DNA of 64,000 bases from positions 60,407,301 through 60,471,300 of the forward strand of contig CP136061.1 in the NCBI GenBank assembly GCA_032622095.1, read 5' to 3'. Below, one piece after another: positions 57,101 to 64,000 of this stretch (position 1 is its first letter; the number at the start of each line of letters is the position of its first letter). Origin of the DNA: Siphonodentalium dalli. Its lineage: Eukaryota > Mollusca > Scaphopoda > Gadilida > Siphonodentaliidae. The position numbers and the translations under genes were made by a program. The notes beneath the pieces are model-generated. The model worked only from the letters and a program-made list of their open reading frames with translations. It was not told the origin of the DNA and ran no database searches.

Positions 57101-59726
57101 CAAGCGTCTACTAACACAGAGCTGGATCATGGATACATGTGTGACAGTATTGAAACGTAAAACACAAAGTATTATGTGAATGCACGTTGTTCAGAACATT
57201 ATGATAGATATTAGCGTCAGTAGCGATGGAGTTATTGAAAAAACACTCAGCGATTTGAAATGCCACGAGTATAATAACATTCACAAGAAATTAGGACACT
57301 TCGGGTATTGAACCACGTAGCATTTACAGTCTGACCAACCTTTTAGGCTCTATGATAATTGCATAGATGTATTTCTCACAATAATCTATGTGCATCTTAA
57401 GTCATTGTAACGATGGTCGTTCTATGGCGAATTTGTCAATTTAAAGACGCATATAATACCGGCTTTTCGAAAACACGGAACAATTGTATGTTTGAAGCGA
57501 AACGGTCCATGAATTCTAAACCGATAATTATAAAAACGAACGAGAAGGCAACCAGAAAGCTCTATTGTATCGACAAATTGAATTTGTTGAGTTGGGTGAA
57601 ACTTGAAATTCAGAAAGATACTCCCTTAGACATCCAGCGGCTACGTGTAGGAAATAAAAATTGAAGAAATCGATCGAGTACAGCCGATTATATTGGAAGC
57701 GTTCATGCGTGACTAATCGGGCAAGCACATTATTAATTACGTCGGGAGGCTACCAAAAAGTTAACCCCTTTCCTACTGTGGTTTTACAAAGCAGGACATA
57801 TATCCATATAGTTCAGTGTGAACAGCTTTAGCGGAAAAATTCATGAGCAAAAGTACACATAATTGTCTCTGTCACTAACTTTAAATGAGATTATCTCTCC
57901 TTACTCAATTCACTATGCATTGCATAGAACTATTGTTCCTATATTAATCCATTGATTTCCACATTATCAGTATGTCAAATTTTAACCACCCAAAAAAAGT
58001 TTTGTCATGATATATAATAACAAGAGCATCGCTAGGGAATTGACAAAATATGTTTGTGGTAAACTCAACAAAGGACCATAACTCTGGCTAAAATTGGCGG
58101 GAGGAACCCAAATTCATCCAGAAACGAAAAAGCAAAGACAGATGGAGCAATAACATAATTCATGTGTACATCCAGTTTTTTAAAACGGAGTACAAGTTCA
58201 AACAACAAGGGAGATAACTCTGGTGAAAACTGGCTGGCGGGACCCAAATTCAAATTTGACCTGTATTTTTGACCAGTAAATCCACATACCAAGTTTCATT
58301 CCATTCAGTTCAGACTTACTGAAACAAATGAAGCGAACAGATGGACAGACAGACGTACCAACAACATAATACGTCCAGTTTAAAAAAAATAGGTGTATAA
58401 TAAAAGTAAAACTCTACCAATCCGAGGATTTTGATATATTTCTGCCAGGCAGTGGTACACGCGAGTGAATAGGTTACACGCGAACTGGATAGTATGAAAA
58501 ATTCTATATGCATATGTGGGGGATAATGATATTTATCTAACTGCAATGTTTTCTATAATAAATTGGTGAGCATATAACAAATAATATTATTTAAGTATAT
58601 TAAGGAGAAATTTAAATAGCATGCCATTGCTTTGATATATATTTAACACAGATCTTAAGTCAATGCACCCGTCTCACCTTTCAGTTCTTTGCACTAGTTT
58701 TCAAAGTCAACATGCAATTTAGTCTAATATTTTAAAGATATATTCATGGTTCCAGACGACCAGTAATATTTACTAAATCTAATTTTACAAACAACCAATC
58801 TTTTACGATGTTGTCACACTGAAATAAATAGGTAGAAACCACAAATGATATAAACAAAGGCTAGTAGATAGTTGTATACATATATATATATCGAAAATAT
58901 CCAAAATGAATCTGTAGAAGAAATCTATTCAGGAAACAAATAGTTAAATGCTTCAAGTTCAAATTTCATATTGCACTGAAATTATGTTTAATTGATAGAA
59001 GAAACTTTGACATTTGAAAAATGTGATTCTGAGAACAAACATATAACCAAATTTGCTTCCAACTGTCTATGTTTTATTTGATTAGACCCCCTAGAACAAT
59101 AAATAAATTCCAAGTCAATGAAGTTATTATCCAGAAACCGAAAATCAAACTTAAGCTGTATTTTCATGTGAGTAATCCATATACCAAATTTTAAAACAAT
59201 CTGATAACTAAAACTAAAGTTATGACACAGAAACCAAAATAATTGACAATTTCTAAGTCGACTAGGGGCATAACTCCGTTAAAAAATGTTGGACCAAACC
59301 CAAATTTGAATTTAGCCTGTATTTACATTTAAGTAATCCATATATCAAATTTTAAAACAACCTGATAACTATAATAAATGCAAGTTCTAAGTCGACAAGG
59401 ACCATAACTCTGGTAAAAATGAGAACGAACCCAAATTTGAACTTGATCAGTATTTTCATGTGGGTAATCCGTCTTCAAAATTTGGAAAAAAATTGGGATA
59501 TCTAAAACTAAAGTTATCATTGATAGTAAATCTATGAACTTGATGTGGCAATGCACAGACCTTTATCTTCAGTTTTGACTGTGAGTTCCTTCATTTGTTT
59601 CTCTAATGCCTGCTGCAAGGACGGAGCTATGGTCGATTTGAGCATCTGTAATGGTGCGTCTTCTGATGGTCGATCTGTCTTTAGATTAGTGATCACATTC
59701 CTTTGTGGAACGGGTTTAACTTCTTT
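41965..59726 (-). CDS. CHORDC1: CHORDC1/melusin-type HSP90 co-chaperone gene, six exons seen
   Basis: Exons (minus): 59726-59561, 54822-54764, 51008-50938, 49466-49364, 45365-45177 and 42162-41965. Every junction keeps phase and every intron is GT-AG. The product order is the inter-CHORD linker, CHORD2 (CCQHNSC, CMYHPG, FWSCC, GCRIGKH zinc ligands), the CS domain (CRFDWFQTG through WSQLELP) and an acidic tail. Family members bind HSP90 through the CHORD and CS domains; morgana/CHORDC1 also acts in centrosome control and melusin in muscle stress signalling. The CHORD1 exons should be upstream, past 64 kb; I did not find them at 59.7-64.0 kb. The acidic tail is melusin-like, but invertebrates generally have one gene, so CHORDC1 is the safer symbol. 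Confidence 0.92.
43029..43664. repeat. AACAAGAGG-leader array, copy R3, complete
   Basis: The leader AACAAGAGGTGT with hairpin GCACTCGCGTGC is followed by GCATACCCCCGCC and three units of about 130 bp (ATTATTGAAATCGGTTCATA, GTTAAAGTTAT, AGTCGGACAGAATTTTC). It then has GACGGACGCACGC runs and a terminal hairpin CCCCCCATTTTC / GAAAGTGGGGGG followed by TATAATAAA. It is the clearest start-to-end copy, with the outer ends (GCATACCCCC / GGGGGTATAA) also complementary. Confidence 0.8.
44070..44960. repeat. AAGATGGCTGC array, second locus
   Basis: Five to six degenerate units with AATCCAAGATGGCTGC, CATGTTTTT, AGGTCACCCTGAA and TAGGGTGTGCCA. It lies in the last intron of the CHORDC1-like gene. Confidence 0.75.
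45177..45365 (-). CDS. CHORDC1: CHORDC1-like exon (CS domain, first half)
   Basis: A 189-nt exon, phase 0 at both ends, with acceptor TTTTTCTTAG and donor CTCGACCAG|GTAAAT. It encodes EEEEKSCRFDWFQTGNLVTI then SVYSKLAIPE and INIVFDGG. The CRxDWxQTG start, ISVY and HIVF-type strands are the CHORDC1 CS-domain signature. Confidence 0.95.
45662..46045. repeat. AACAAGAGG-leader array, copy R4
   Basis: AACAAGAGGTT plus hairpin GCACCGCTGGTGC then TGGCATATCCC. Units contain GAAAGCAGTCATGATGGC and TACCAAATTTC. It runs directly into the AACGAGAGG repeat at 46046. The same units recur at 48690-48860. Confidence 0.75.
46046..46110. repeat. AACGAGAGG-leader repeat, copy 2
   Basis: AACGAGAGG plus GCCGATCACGATCGGC and CAGATGTTTAACCC, nearly identical to copies at 38068 and 51682. 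Confidence 0.8.
46200..47390. other. AT-rich intronic DNA, repeat-like but unclassified
   Basis: Motifs resembling CCAAAATCTATACGCATGAA (46759) recur as degenerate relatives of the array at 47.64-48.03 kb. No coding sequence was recognised. Confidence 0.4.
47500..48640. repeat. Tandem arrays, AACCGATCAACCGATCGATA and GGGCCATAACTC units
   Basis: Copies of ACCGATCGATACCAAAAACT with CTATACAGGTGAGG lie at 47810 and 47965, plus a more diverged one at 47670. These are followed by three GGGCCATAACTC units of about 145 bp (from 48128, 48290 and 48438) and (ACAG)n, then GACGGACGGACGG at 48570-48612. Confidence 0.8.
48911..49129. mobile_element. CAAGCC foldback element with exact GGCAAAAG duplication
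   Basis: A 219-bp element flanked by GGCAAAAG at 48903-48910 and 49130-49137. The outer arms (CAAGCCTTGAAATAGTGTG through GTCCCCAGAGGG) are nearly perfect complements over more than 50 bp. The middle contains a further copy of ACCCTCTGGGGACCTCATTC between two opposed GCTAG/GCGGG hairpins, so it can fold in alternative ways. Confidence 0.9.
49364..49466 (-). CDS. CHORDC1: CHORDC1-like exon (CHORD2, C-terminal half)
   Basis: A 103-nt exon with acceptor TTTGTTTTCAG and donor CCTGAG|GTATGA. It encodes LKFWSCCLKKTTEFEIFLRQ then EGCRIGKHLWVKPE. W-S-C-C, F-x-x-F and G-C-x-x-G-x-H supply the second set of CHORD zinc ligands. Confidence 0.95.
49505..49830. repeat. GTGTCAATGACAC-leader repeat with AAGATGGCTGC unit
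   Basis: ATGAAATTGTCAATGACACT then GTAGCTCAACTTGGGAGG and an AAGATGGCTGC unit. It matches the start of the 36.38-37.33 kb array. Its left end lies just 39 bp upstream of the CHORD2 exon acceptor. Confidence 0.7.
50424..50837. mobile_element. CAAGCC foldback element, diverged copy
   Basis: Ends AAGCTTGAATAAAGTGTGTC and TCATTCAGCCTTG, with internal ATCACCAAATTCACCCTCTG and GAATGAGGTCCCC. It lies 100 bp downstream (in gene orientation) of the 71-nt CHORD2 exon. Confidence 0.65.
50938..51008 (-). CDS. CHORDC1: CHORDC1-like micro-exon (CHORD2, middle)
   Basis: A 71-nt exon with acceptor TTATTTTACAG and donor CACGAAGG|GTAAGA, starting phase 0 and ending phase 2. It encodes SYEGERSNTESCMYHPG then SPVFHEG. 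C-x-x-H-P-G and F-H-E-G are near-invariant in CHORD domains. Confidence 0.95.
51117..51435. mobile_element. CAAGCC foldback element, full copy
   Basis: Ends CAAGCCTGCAAATAGTGTG and its complement. The flanks ATTAATAG and ATTATAAG are a near-match 8-bp duplication. It lies about 110 bp upstream (in gene orientation) of the 71-nt CHORD2 exon. Confidence 0.82.
51682..51800. repeat. AACGAGAGG-leader repeat, copy 3
   Basis: AACGAGAGG plus GCCGATCACGATCGGC and CAGATGTTAACCCATCCC, then ATGATCGGAATCATAAATG as in the 38068 copy. Confidence 0.8.
51849..51922. mobile_element. Truncated TTAA-type hairpin MITE
   Basis: Only the right portion remains: ACTCGCATTTATATAAGAG, GCACTGGTACAGG and a terminal GGGTTAA. 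Confidence 0.65.
52440..53250. repeat. GGGCCACAACTC unit plus three 180-bp tandem units and end hairpin
   Basis: One GGGCCACAACTC unit with GACAGACAGACGGACGG (52592-52617) is followed by three units of about 180 bp starting AGTCGAAAAGGGTTAATAAC. These share GTCATCTATATACATGTTGC and GATTACACCATGAAGGTACC. The array ends with the hairpin GTCCCCC / GGGGGAC (53218-53246). The same unit occurs once near 14.14 kb. Confidence 0.82.
53422..53427 (+). promoter_or_regulatory. Candidate TATA box
   Basis: TATAAA 48 bp before the ATG of the 65-codon ORF, in a locally GC-richer, non-repetitive stretch. A CRE-like TTACGTCGCA follows at about 53442. Confidence 0.35.
53475..53672 (+). CDS. Candidate small single-exon gene inside a CHORDC1-like intron
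   Basis: A 65-residue ORF from ATG at 53475 to TAA at 53670. It begins MSHKKDMYKRKLRPEDTV, has FVVPPGSPSTMNDAHVH in the middle and ends FCSCGRQLLD. I recognise no domain. It has a basic N-terminus, a Ser-Pro turn and a CxC near the C-terminus. The frame opens upstream to 53427 without another ATG. A TATA box precedes it, and an AATAAA lies at about 54354 on the same strand. The flanks match none of the window's repeat families. It could be a stress-type intronless gene, the first exon of a longer gene, or chance. Confidence 0.35.
   Translation: MSHKKDMYKRKLRPEDTVNNSFVVPPGSPSTMNDAHVHISRQNSIIFYNTLDKTLFCSCGRQLLD
54540..54705. mobile_element. Fragment of the second TTAA MITE family
   Basis: GGGAAATGTTCAGATAATAAG and its complement CTTATTATCTGAACATTTCC, ending AGAAAGGGTTAT. 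It ends 58 bp from the 59-nt CHORD2 exon. Confidence 0.6.
54764..54822 (-). CDS. CHORDC1: CHORDC1-like micro-exon (CHORD2, start)
   Basis: A 59-nt exon with acceptor TTTGTTCTGTAG and donor AAAGCT|GTATGT. Two nt complete a Gly codon and it ends phase 0. It encodes GNGDAVKSGTCCQHNSCKA, supplying the first CHORD2 cysteines. The join to SYEGERSN restores the C-x4-C-x3-Y pattern. Confidence 0.9.
54893..55204. mobile_element. About 310-bp foldback unit overlapping a larger element's end
   Basis: TTTTAAAAGTATAATACATT and CCTTAAAGAAAGCC at 54893-54929 are mirrored at about 55165-55208. The interior contains the same terminus sequence found inverted at 57.65-57.84 kb. Confidence 0.65.
54927..57842. 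mobile_element. About 2.9-kb unit with 165-180 bp inverted ends and an internal ORF
   Basis: Left end 54927-55095 and right end 57650-57842 are inverted copies sharing GGATATATGTCCTGC, ACCACAGTAGGAAAGGGGTT and GGTAGCCTCCCGACGTAA. A third, shorter copy of the terminus (CCGCTAAAGGAAGCCG, TTCACACTGAACTATATGGA) is at 55216-55258. The GC-richer interior holds a 118-codon ORF. Superfamily unknown. Confidence 0.65.
55701..56057 (+). CDS. ORF inside the 2.9-kb inverted-repeat unit, unknown
   Basis: 118 codons, starting MADNLMPNLWHRDQIENP. It is Pro/Gln/Arg-rich, with PKMVEWQARPCLNYERGQG and YRYGYGPRPALKLPKS near the end. Codon use is GC-richer than the surroundings, which suggests once-functional coding DNA. 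The WQ.RPCLNY.RG stretch recalls nucleocapsid-type segments of DIRS-like elements, but I cannot confirm it. The preceding open stretch 55430-55656 is in another frame, so the gene may be frameshifted. Likely element-encoded rather than host. Confidence 0.4.
   Translation: MADNLMPNLWHRDQIENPIAQMGLDNYKEVKPLDQREPLPPHAAGGPDQANILAKLEGGERSFFSDPKMVEWQARPCLNYERGQGVPARYRYGYGPRPALKLPKSLSPNMQQNDQSVL
57843..58060. other. Intronic DNA, nothing recognised
   Basis: AT-rich sequence between the inverted-repeat unit and the next array. Confidence 0.4.
58018..58400. repeat. AACAAGAGC-leader tandem repeat
   Basis: AACAAGAGCATCGCT then ACCATAACTCTGGC and AGATAACTCTGGTG units. It ends in GACAGACAGACG and a TATAATAAAAG tail. 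A degenerate member of the leader-array group. Confidence 0.6.
59090..59545. repeat. Tandem array adjoining the CHORDC1-like linker exon
   Basis: Three units with CATAACTC, CCCAAATTTGAACTTGATC, GTAATCCATATACCAAATTT and CTAAAGTTAT. It lies within 20 bp of the donor at 59561. Confidence 0.7.
59561..59726 (-). CDS. CHORDC1: CHORDC1-like exon (linker between CHORD1 and CHORD2)
   Basis: A 166-nt exon with acceptor AACATTTCAG and donor GATAAAG|GTCTGTG, starting phase 0 and ending phase 1. It encodes KEVKPVPQRNVITNLKTDRP then APSLQQALEKQMKEL. It corresponds to the KPVEAIKRPS and SLKQALDKL portions of the CHORDC1 linker. The previous exon, expected to carry CHORD1, is not in the window as far as I can see. 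Confidence 0.88.
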
Positions 59727-60575
59727 CTGAAATGTTACACAAAAACATCAAACATTGAGTCAGAGAGACCAGTCAACAAAACCCTTTGTCACAGGGCCCT
59801 GCGAATTGGGGGTTTTCATTTTGAATCGAATGTCGAATCGAATCGGGTAAGATATTCAAAATTAAATCGAATCTTGAATCGAATCATAATATCGAGTGTA
59901 TCAACAGTGAAGAGGTTGAACAGTTCGGGAAACACTTAAATTGGTATCTGTAACAAACCAAAAACCTCTTAACTTATCACCAATGGATTGCATATTACCA
60001 ATAAGGATATTAATGCGTCTTCTGCATGCATCTCATTTTCCTCATAAATATTGATGGGTGCGAATCATTGAATGCGAAAAGTGGTCGATGGGGAGTTAAT
60101 CTTTACGTGCTTTCGAACTTTCATAGTTGGCAAACTTCGACAATCTCCATGATGTACTGAAATCTGCCATTTAAAATGTATCATTCTGAACTCCTTACTA
60201 AGGCAGTATATGGAATGGAGACTTGTGAGGTTTGCCGAATGAGTTTGCAATAATTTCATTGTGACATTCAACTCCCAGACTCCCGGAGATCTAAAGAATA
60301 TTTAAAACAACTGTCTGGTGCATACCGCCATGTGGCATATTGCCTAGTGTGGGCATACCTAAAACCTATGACTGAGATACTCAGGTGATGGACCCAAAAA
60401 TCAGCATTTTCAGATAAACAAAGATGAAGAACTTTAGAACAGAAAACCTGAACAAAATGTTGAATATTAGAGAACATCCATACCAAATTTCATTGAGATC
60501 TGACAACCGGTGGTGGAGATATCCACTCGGACAGACAATGAAAGTGTCAATGACACTGCAGCTCAACTTGGAAAG

Positions 60576-61213
60576 TAGAGATGGCCGGTATTGAAATTTC
60601 AATCTCGGTAAATTTTCGTCGATTTACCTCGGTATCAGTATTGCTATTAAATTATAAGACCAAAGCAGATATTCCCGGTAAATTATTGTAATTCAAGTTT
60701 TTAGCTGAACAATATACATGTATATATGACCACGGTCCACGGATTTACTACATTCGTGACAATACCTAAATTAGGCAACAAAATGACCTACGCAATAAAG
60801 TAATATTCACACATCTCTTTGATGATTTACACGCATGTCGTCGCACTGATTTGAAAAGAATAAGAGCATGACTACAATATTTTTTCGTGTCAATTTGATT
60901 TTCGTAACATTTCCATGAGTGAATAGAATTGTGAGTAGTAATCAGTGATCACAATTCACCAATTTATGAACGTTCGCGCGATGTCATGAAAATAGGCAAA
61001 CCGGCCATGACAATTTCCGAACTGCAGATGCCCAAACCCGCGGGTGGTTCATATTCTCCCCCTTGCAGCGCGATATACCATTCATGTATACAATTTAAGA
61101 GTCCCTCTTATTTGAAGCAGGCAAGTTAGCGGTTGCACACGGTGCCCAAGTGTTAATTTAAAGTTATCACGCGATCTTTTTTTGTCAGATATACCGTAGG
61201 CACATATGTATAA
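60576..61213. mobile_element. Truncated copy of the 31.26-kb hAT-like element
   Basis: Starts TAGAGATGGCCGGTATTG and follows 31258-31910 nearly base for base (GACCACGGTCCACGGATT, GTTATCACGCGATC). It then breaks off at about 61213, where other repeat DNA begins. Confidence 0.82.
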
Positions 61214-61216
61214 CTA

Positions 61217-61260
61217 GCAGGGTTACCCGGCGTTGCCCAGGTTAATGTATGCTGTGGATA
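61217..61260. repeat. CAGGGTTACCCGGCGTTGCC start of an unclassified repeat
   Basis: The start sequence CAGGGTTACCCGGCGTTGCC abuts the truncated hAT copy. The tandem array at 62.28-64.0 kb may be its body, given the ACAGACAG runs in the same orientation. Confidence 0.45.
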
Positions 61261-62260
61261 TTTGTTGGGAATAGAGAATGCTCTTGCTTGTTTTCTCATA
61301 AATTGTATATTCAAATAGCATCACAAAACATGATTATTACAGTCATGGAATATAAGTAGTGGCTCACCTTGTCAATTGTCATTCTGTTTATCACGATTAA
61401 TCTGTTCCACCAATATGGAAGTATTTATTTATTTACAACTGCGTATACATTAGACGTTATAATATGATACATGAACATCATAAACACATTAGTTCGATAA
61501 AAGATGATAATTGGGTTCTACATATTGAGATGTATCAATCAATCTAGTGGGTTGGACTAAGATCTCGAGGACACCTGGCTATCATATCTCCATGAAGATA
61601 CAGATGTTTCAAAGAAATGTCCAGGTGCTCCTCTGTTCATGGTGCTATATATTGGCTAAATATTCTTAGTTTAAACGAAATGTTGCTGCGCATATATATC
61701 AGCTACATGTGACAGGCACAGAGCGATATTTTGAGTAGTTTATGTCAGTCGATGAGTCTGTTCTAAAACCCTTGTCAGATGTCAGTATTGGTAGGATCCT
61801 GAAAAGTCTTGTGCAACTAACTGCATTTTCTTGTATATCAGAAGAAACTATATTTGACTGCACACTGTGACCACTATTTGAACAGGCCTTCCATATCTCT
61901 TGACAAATTGTAACTTTTTGTGGAAACTGTATTGAATGAAACAGACTAAATTTAGTTATTATATATATGCAATCCTCTGACGGTTCGAGGTCTCTCAGTT
62001 TGCACGAATATATGTATCTCTTCAATAGAAAGATAAATATATGTTTAATGATTCTTCTAGTTATCTCTTTTTGCTAGCTCATTGTGTGAATGCCTTGATT
62101 GCCATAGAAATATGACTGTTAAGAAGATATAATTGTTCAAGTGGCTTATGCGGGTCACCATACATGTATGTCGGGATTGTGAAATGTGAATGCCCAACTA
62201 CTTAAAATGATATGGAGATGGCCTGGTGACTGTATATAACTTATATGTGGATATTGGCGA
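61260..62260. other. AT-rich DNA, nothing recognised
   Basis: The only long ORF (61699-62025, minus) has no family resemblance that I can see. No CHORD1-like cysteines were found on the minus strand. Confidence 0.4.
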
Positions 62261-62279
62261 ATAGCAATCTTATCAATGA

Positions 62280-64000
62280 TAGTGCATACCCGCTCGCCAT
62301 CCGTGACGCAAACGACACCAAATGTGATTTAATTCATGGTATATCATTAGAGAAAAACGTGTATGAATTTGGTGGAATTTGGTTTATTAAATCAATTGTT
62401 GATGCAACGCTGACTCGAACAACGCCATATTGCGAAGGTGATTATGTATTTGTTTGGTGGAAATCAGCGACAAAACTATTTCACCATATTTTTTTAATTT
62501 CCCCTCCCACCAACAGCGTCATTTTAGAAAATTTTAACCCGCACCATTGTCTTCCTTGTAAAAAGTTACCCCTCTTAGAACGCCTTGGTGCCATCTCGAT
62601 TGTACCATGTGAAGTTATATATAGAATGCACACAGACAGACAAAAAGACTGACAGACAGCACGATTTTATTTCTTGTATCATTTGAGAAGAACGTGTCTG
62701 AATTTGATAGTAATTGGTACTAAAAATATTTTGTATCAGTTTTGGTGACCCTCCCGTCCCTATTTCAGACTCAAGCTGCACACACTAAGACTCATTAGAG
62801 ATTAGAGATGCATATATATGAAATTGGTGAAAATTGGCGAGTATACAAATTCGTATCAAATTTAAGGTCCCCATATCTCTCACCCATAGGGCACCAATTT
62901 GGTGTATCTAAACCACACGATAAGATTCCTCGTATCACGGAGAAGAATATGTACAATCTGGTGGAAATCGGCACTAAACATATAGATATAATTTTTTGTG
63001 TCCCTCTCATCTCTATACACCACTGACTTGAATGGCCCCACTTGTGACACCCTTAAACCACACGATTACACTCCTGATATCATGGAGATGATTGTTTATA
63101 AGTTTGGTGATAATCAGCGACTAAATAATTTTCTTATCAAATTTGGTGCCAATCCCTCCCCTCTCCATCTCTCACCCAAACAGCACCACTATGGCGTCTT
63201 TAAATCACGATTAGATTCCTCGTATCATGGATAAGAACGTGTATCAATTTGGTGGAAATTGGCGCTAAAAAAATTGTGCATCAATTTTGGTGCCCCTGTC
63301 CCTTTCAATGCAACCTTGACTCGAAAGAGGCCACATTTGACAGATAAAAACCACACCATTAGACTCCTCATACCATGGGGATGATTTTGTATAAGTGTGG
63401 TGGCAATCGGCGACTTATTATCAAATTTAGTGCCCACCCCCTCCCAATCTCTCATCCAAAAACAACAATTTGGCGTTGTTAAATCTCACAATTAGATTCC
63501 TTGTATCATGAAGAAGAATATATATCAATTTGGTGGAAATCGGCGCTAAAATGAGTTTTATCAATTTTGGTGCCCCTCTCCCCTTCCGTTCATTCCTGAC
63601 TCAAACGACGCCACTTTTGACATATTTAAACCACACCGTTGGATTCTTCATATCATGGGGATGATTATATGTAAGTTTCGTGGCAATCGGCGACAGAAAA
63701 AAAATCTGCCCCCCCCCCTTCTGGGCACCCCTGACGCGAACGGCGCGACTCTTGCCATATTTAAACCACGCCATTATTATCCTCATATTATGGGGATGAT
63801 TATATATAAGTTTGGTGGCAATCGGCGACAAATTTTCTTTCTGCCCCTCCCCCTGTTCTGCCCCTGACAACAACGGCGTCACTTTAGAAAATTCTAACCC
63901 CGACCATTATCTTTCTCATAAAAAGCTACTCCTAGTAGACCCATTTGGCATCATCTAGATGGTCCCCTGTGAATTTCTATAGAACACAGACAGACAGACA
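62280..64000. repeat. Tandem array of about 145-190 bp units, runs off the window
   Basis: At least eight units with GATTCCTCGTATCATGG, TTTGGTGGAAATTGGCGCTA or TTTGGTGGCAATCGGCGAC, a pyrimidine/CCCCTCCC tract and GACGCGAACGGC. An ACAGACAGACA run interrupts the array at 62631-62656 and another ends the window. Confidence 0.8.

Noticed and set aside
61699-62025. Possible CHORD1 exon upstream of the linker exon
   Set aside because: No W-S-C-C or C-x-x-H-P-G pattern on the minus strand; the cysteines present do not fit CHORD spacing.

Overview
This window looks like intronic and intergenic DNA of an animal, most likely a mollusc (a bivalve fits best). The three recognised transcription units all read on the minus strand and are split into short exons with GT-AG boundaries and introns of 1 kb to many kb. 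The DNA is AT-rich and packed with miniature transposons and with 100-180 bp arrays built on motifs such as GGGCCATAACTC and ACCAAATTT, which I associate from memory with bivalve genomes. No bacterial operon, rRNA, tRNA or CRISPR array was seen.

Layout. (1) 1051-5087, minus: one very large exon, almost certainly a 3'-terminal exon, encoding about 1,345 residues of an acidic, Ser/Asp-rich protein I cannot name. It carries four evenly patterned amphipathic helices that fit the PKA-RII-binding (AKAP) consensus. (2) 12690-24010, minus: five exons of a CD2AP/CIN85 (SH3KBP1, cindr) adaptor covering SH3-A, the linker, SH3-B and the conserved [12 protein letters not shown] stretch. SH3-C and the C-terminal coiled coil were not found, and the first exon lies upstream of 24.0 kb. 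A decayed copy of the SH3-B exon sits in the intron at 15.8 kb. (3) 41965-59726, minus: six exons of a CHORDC1/melusin protein covering the inter-CHORD linker, CHORD2, the CS domain and a long acidic tail. The CHORD1 exons should lie beyond 64 kb. (4) 53475-53672, plus: a TATA-preceded 65-codon ORF inside a CHORDC1 intron, a candidate small gene.

The rest is repeats. Several elements can be delimited by target-site duplications (TSDs): hAT-like elements at 25739-26620 (TSD ATGTGAAC), 31258-33675 (TSD CCCGTTAC) and, nested inside the latter, 32121-33171 (TSD ACGGGGAC); a foldback element at 48911-49129 (TSD GGCAAAAG); and a perfect 90-bp palindrome at 40941-41030 (TSD GATTAGTG). TTAA-flanked MITEs with long internal hairpins occur at about seven sites. 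A 3.95-kb element at 17002-20952 has terminal inverted repeats made of 22-bp GC-rich tandem repeats. A further group of tandem arrays starts with AAC(A/G)AGAGG followed at once by a hairpin whose arms vary with compensating changes, and usually ends in (GACGGACA)n plus another hairpin.

The genes appear unrelated in function: an endocytic/cytoskeletal SH3 adaptor, an HSP90 co-chaperone and a putative kinase-anchoring protein. Exon joins were derived from reading frame, splice sites and family alignment from memory; no transcript evidence was available.
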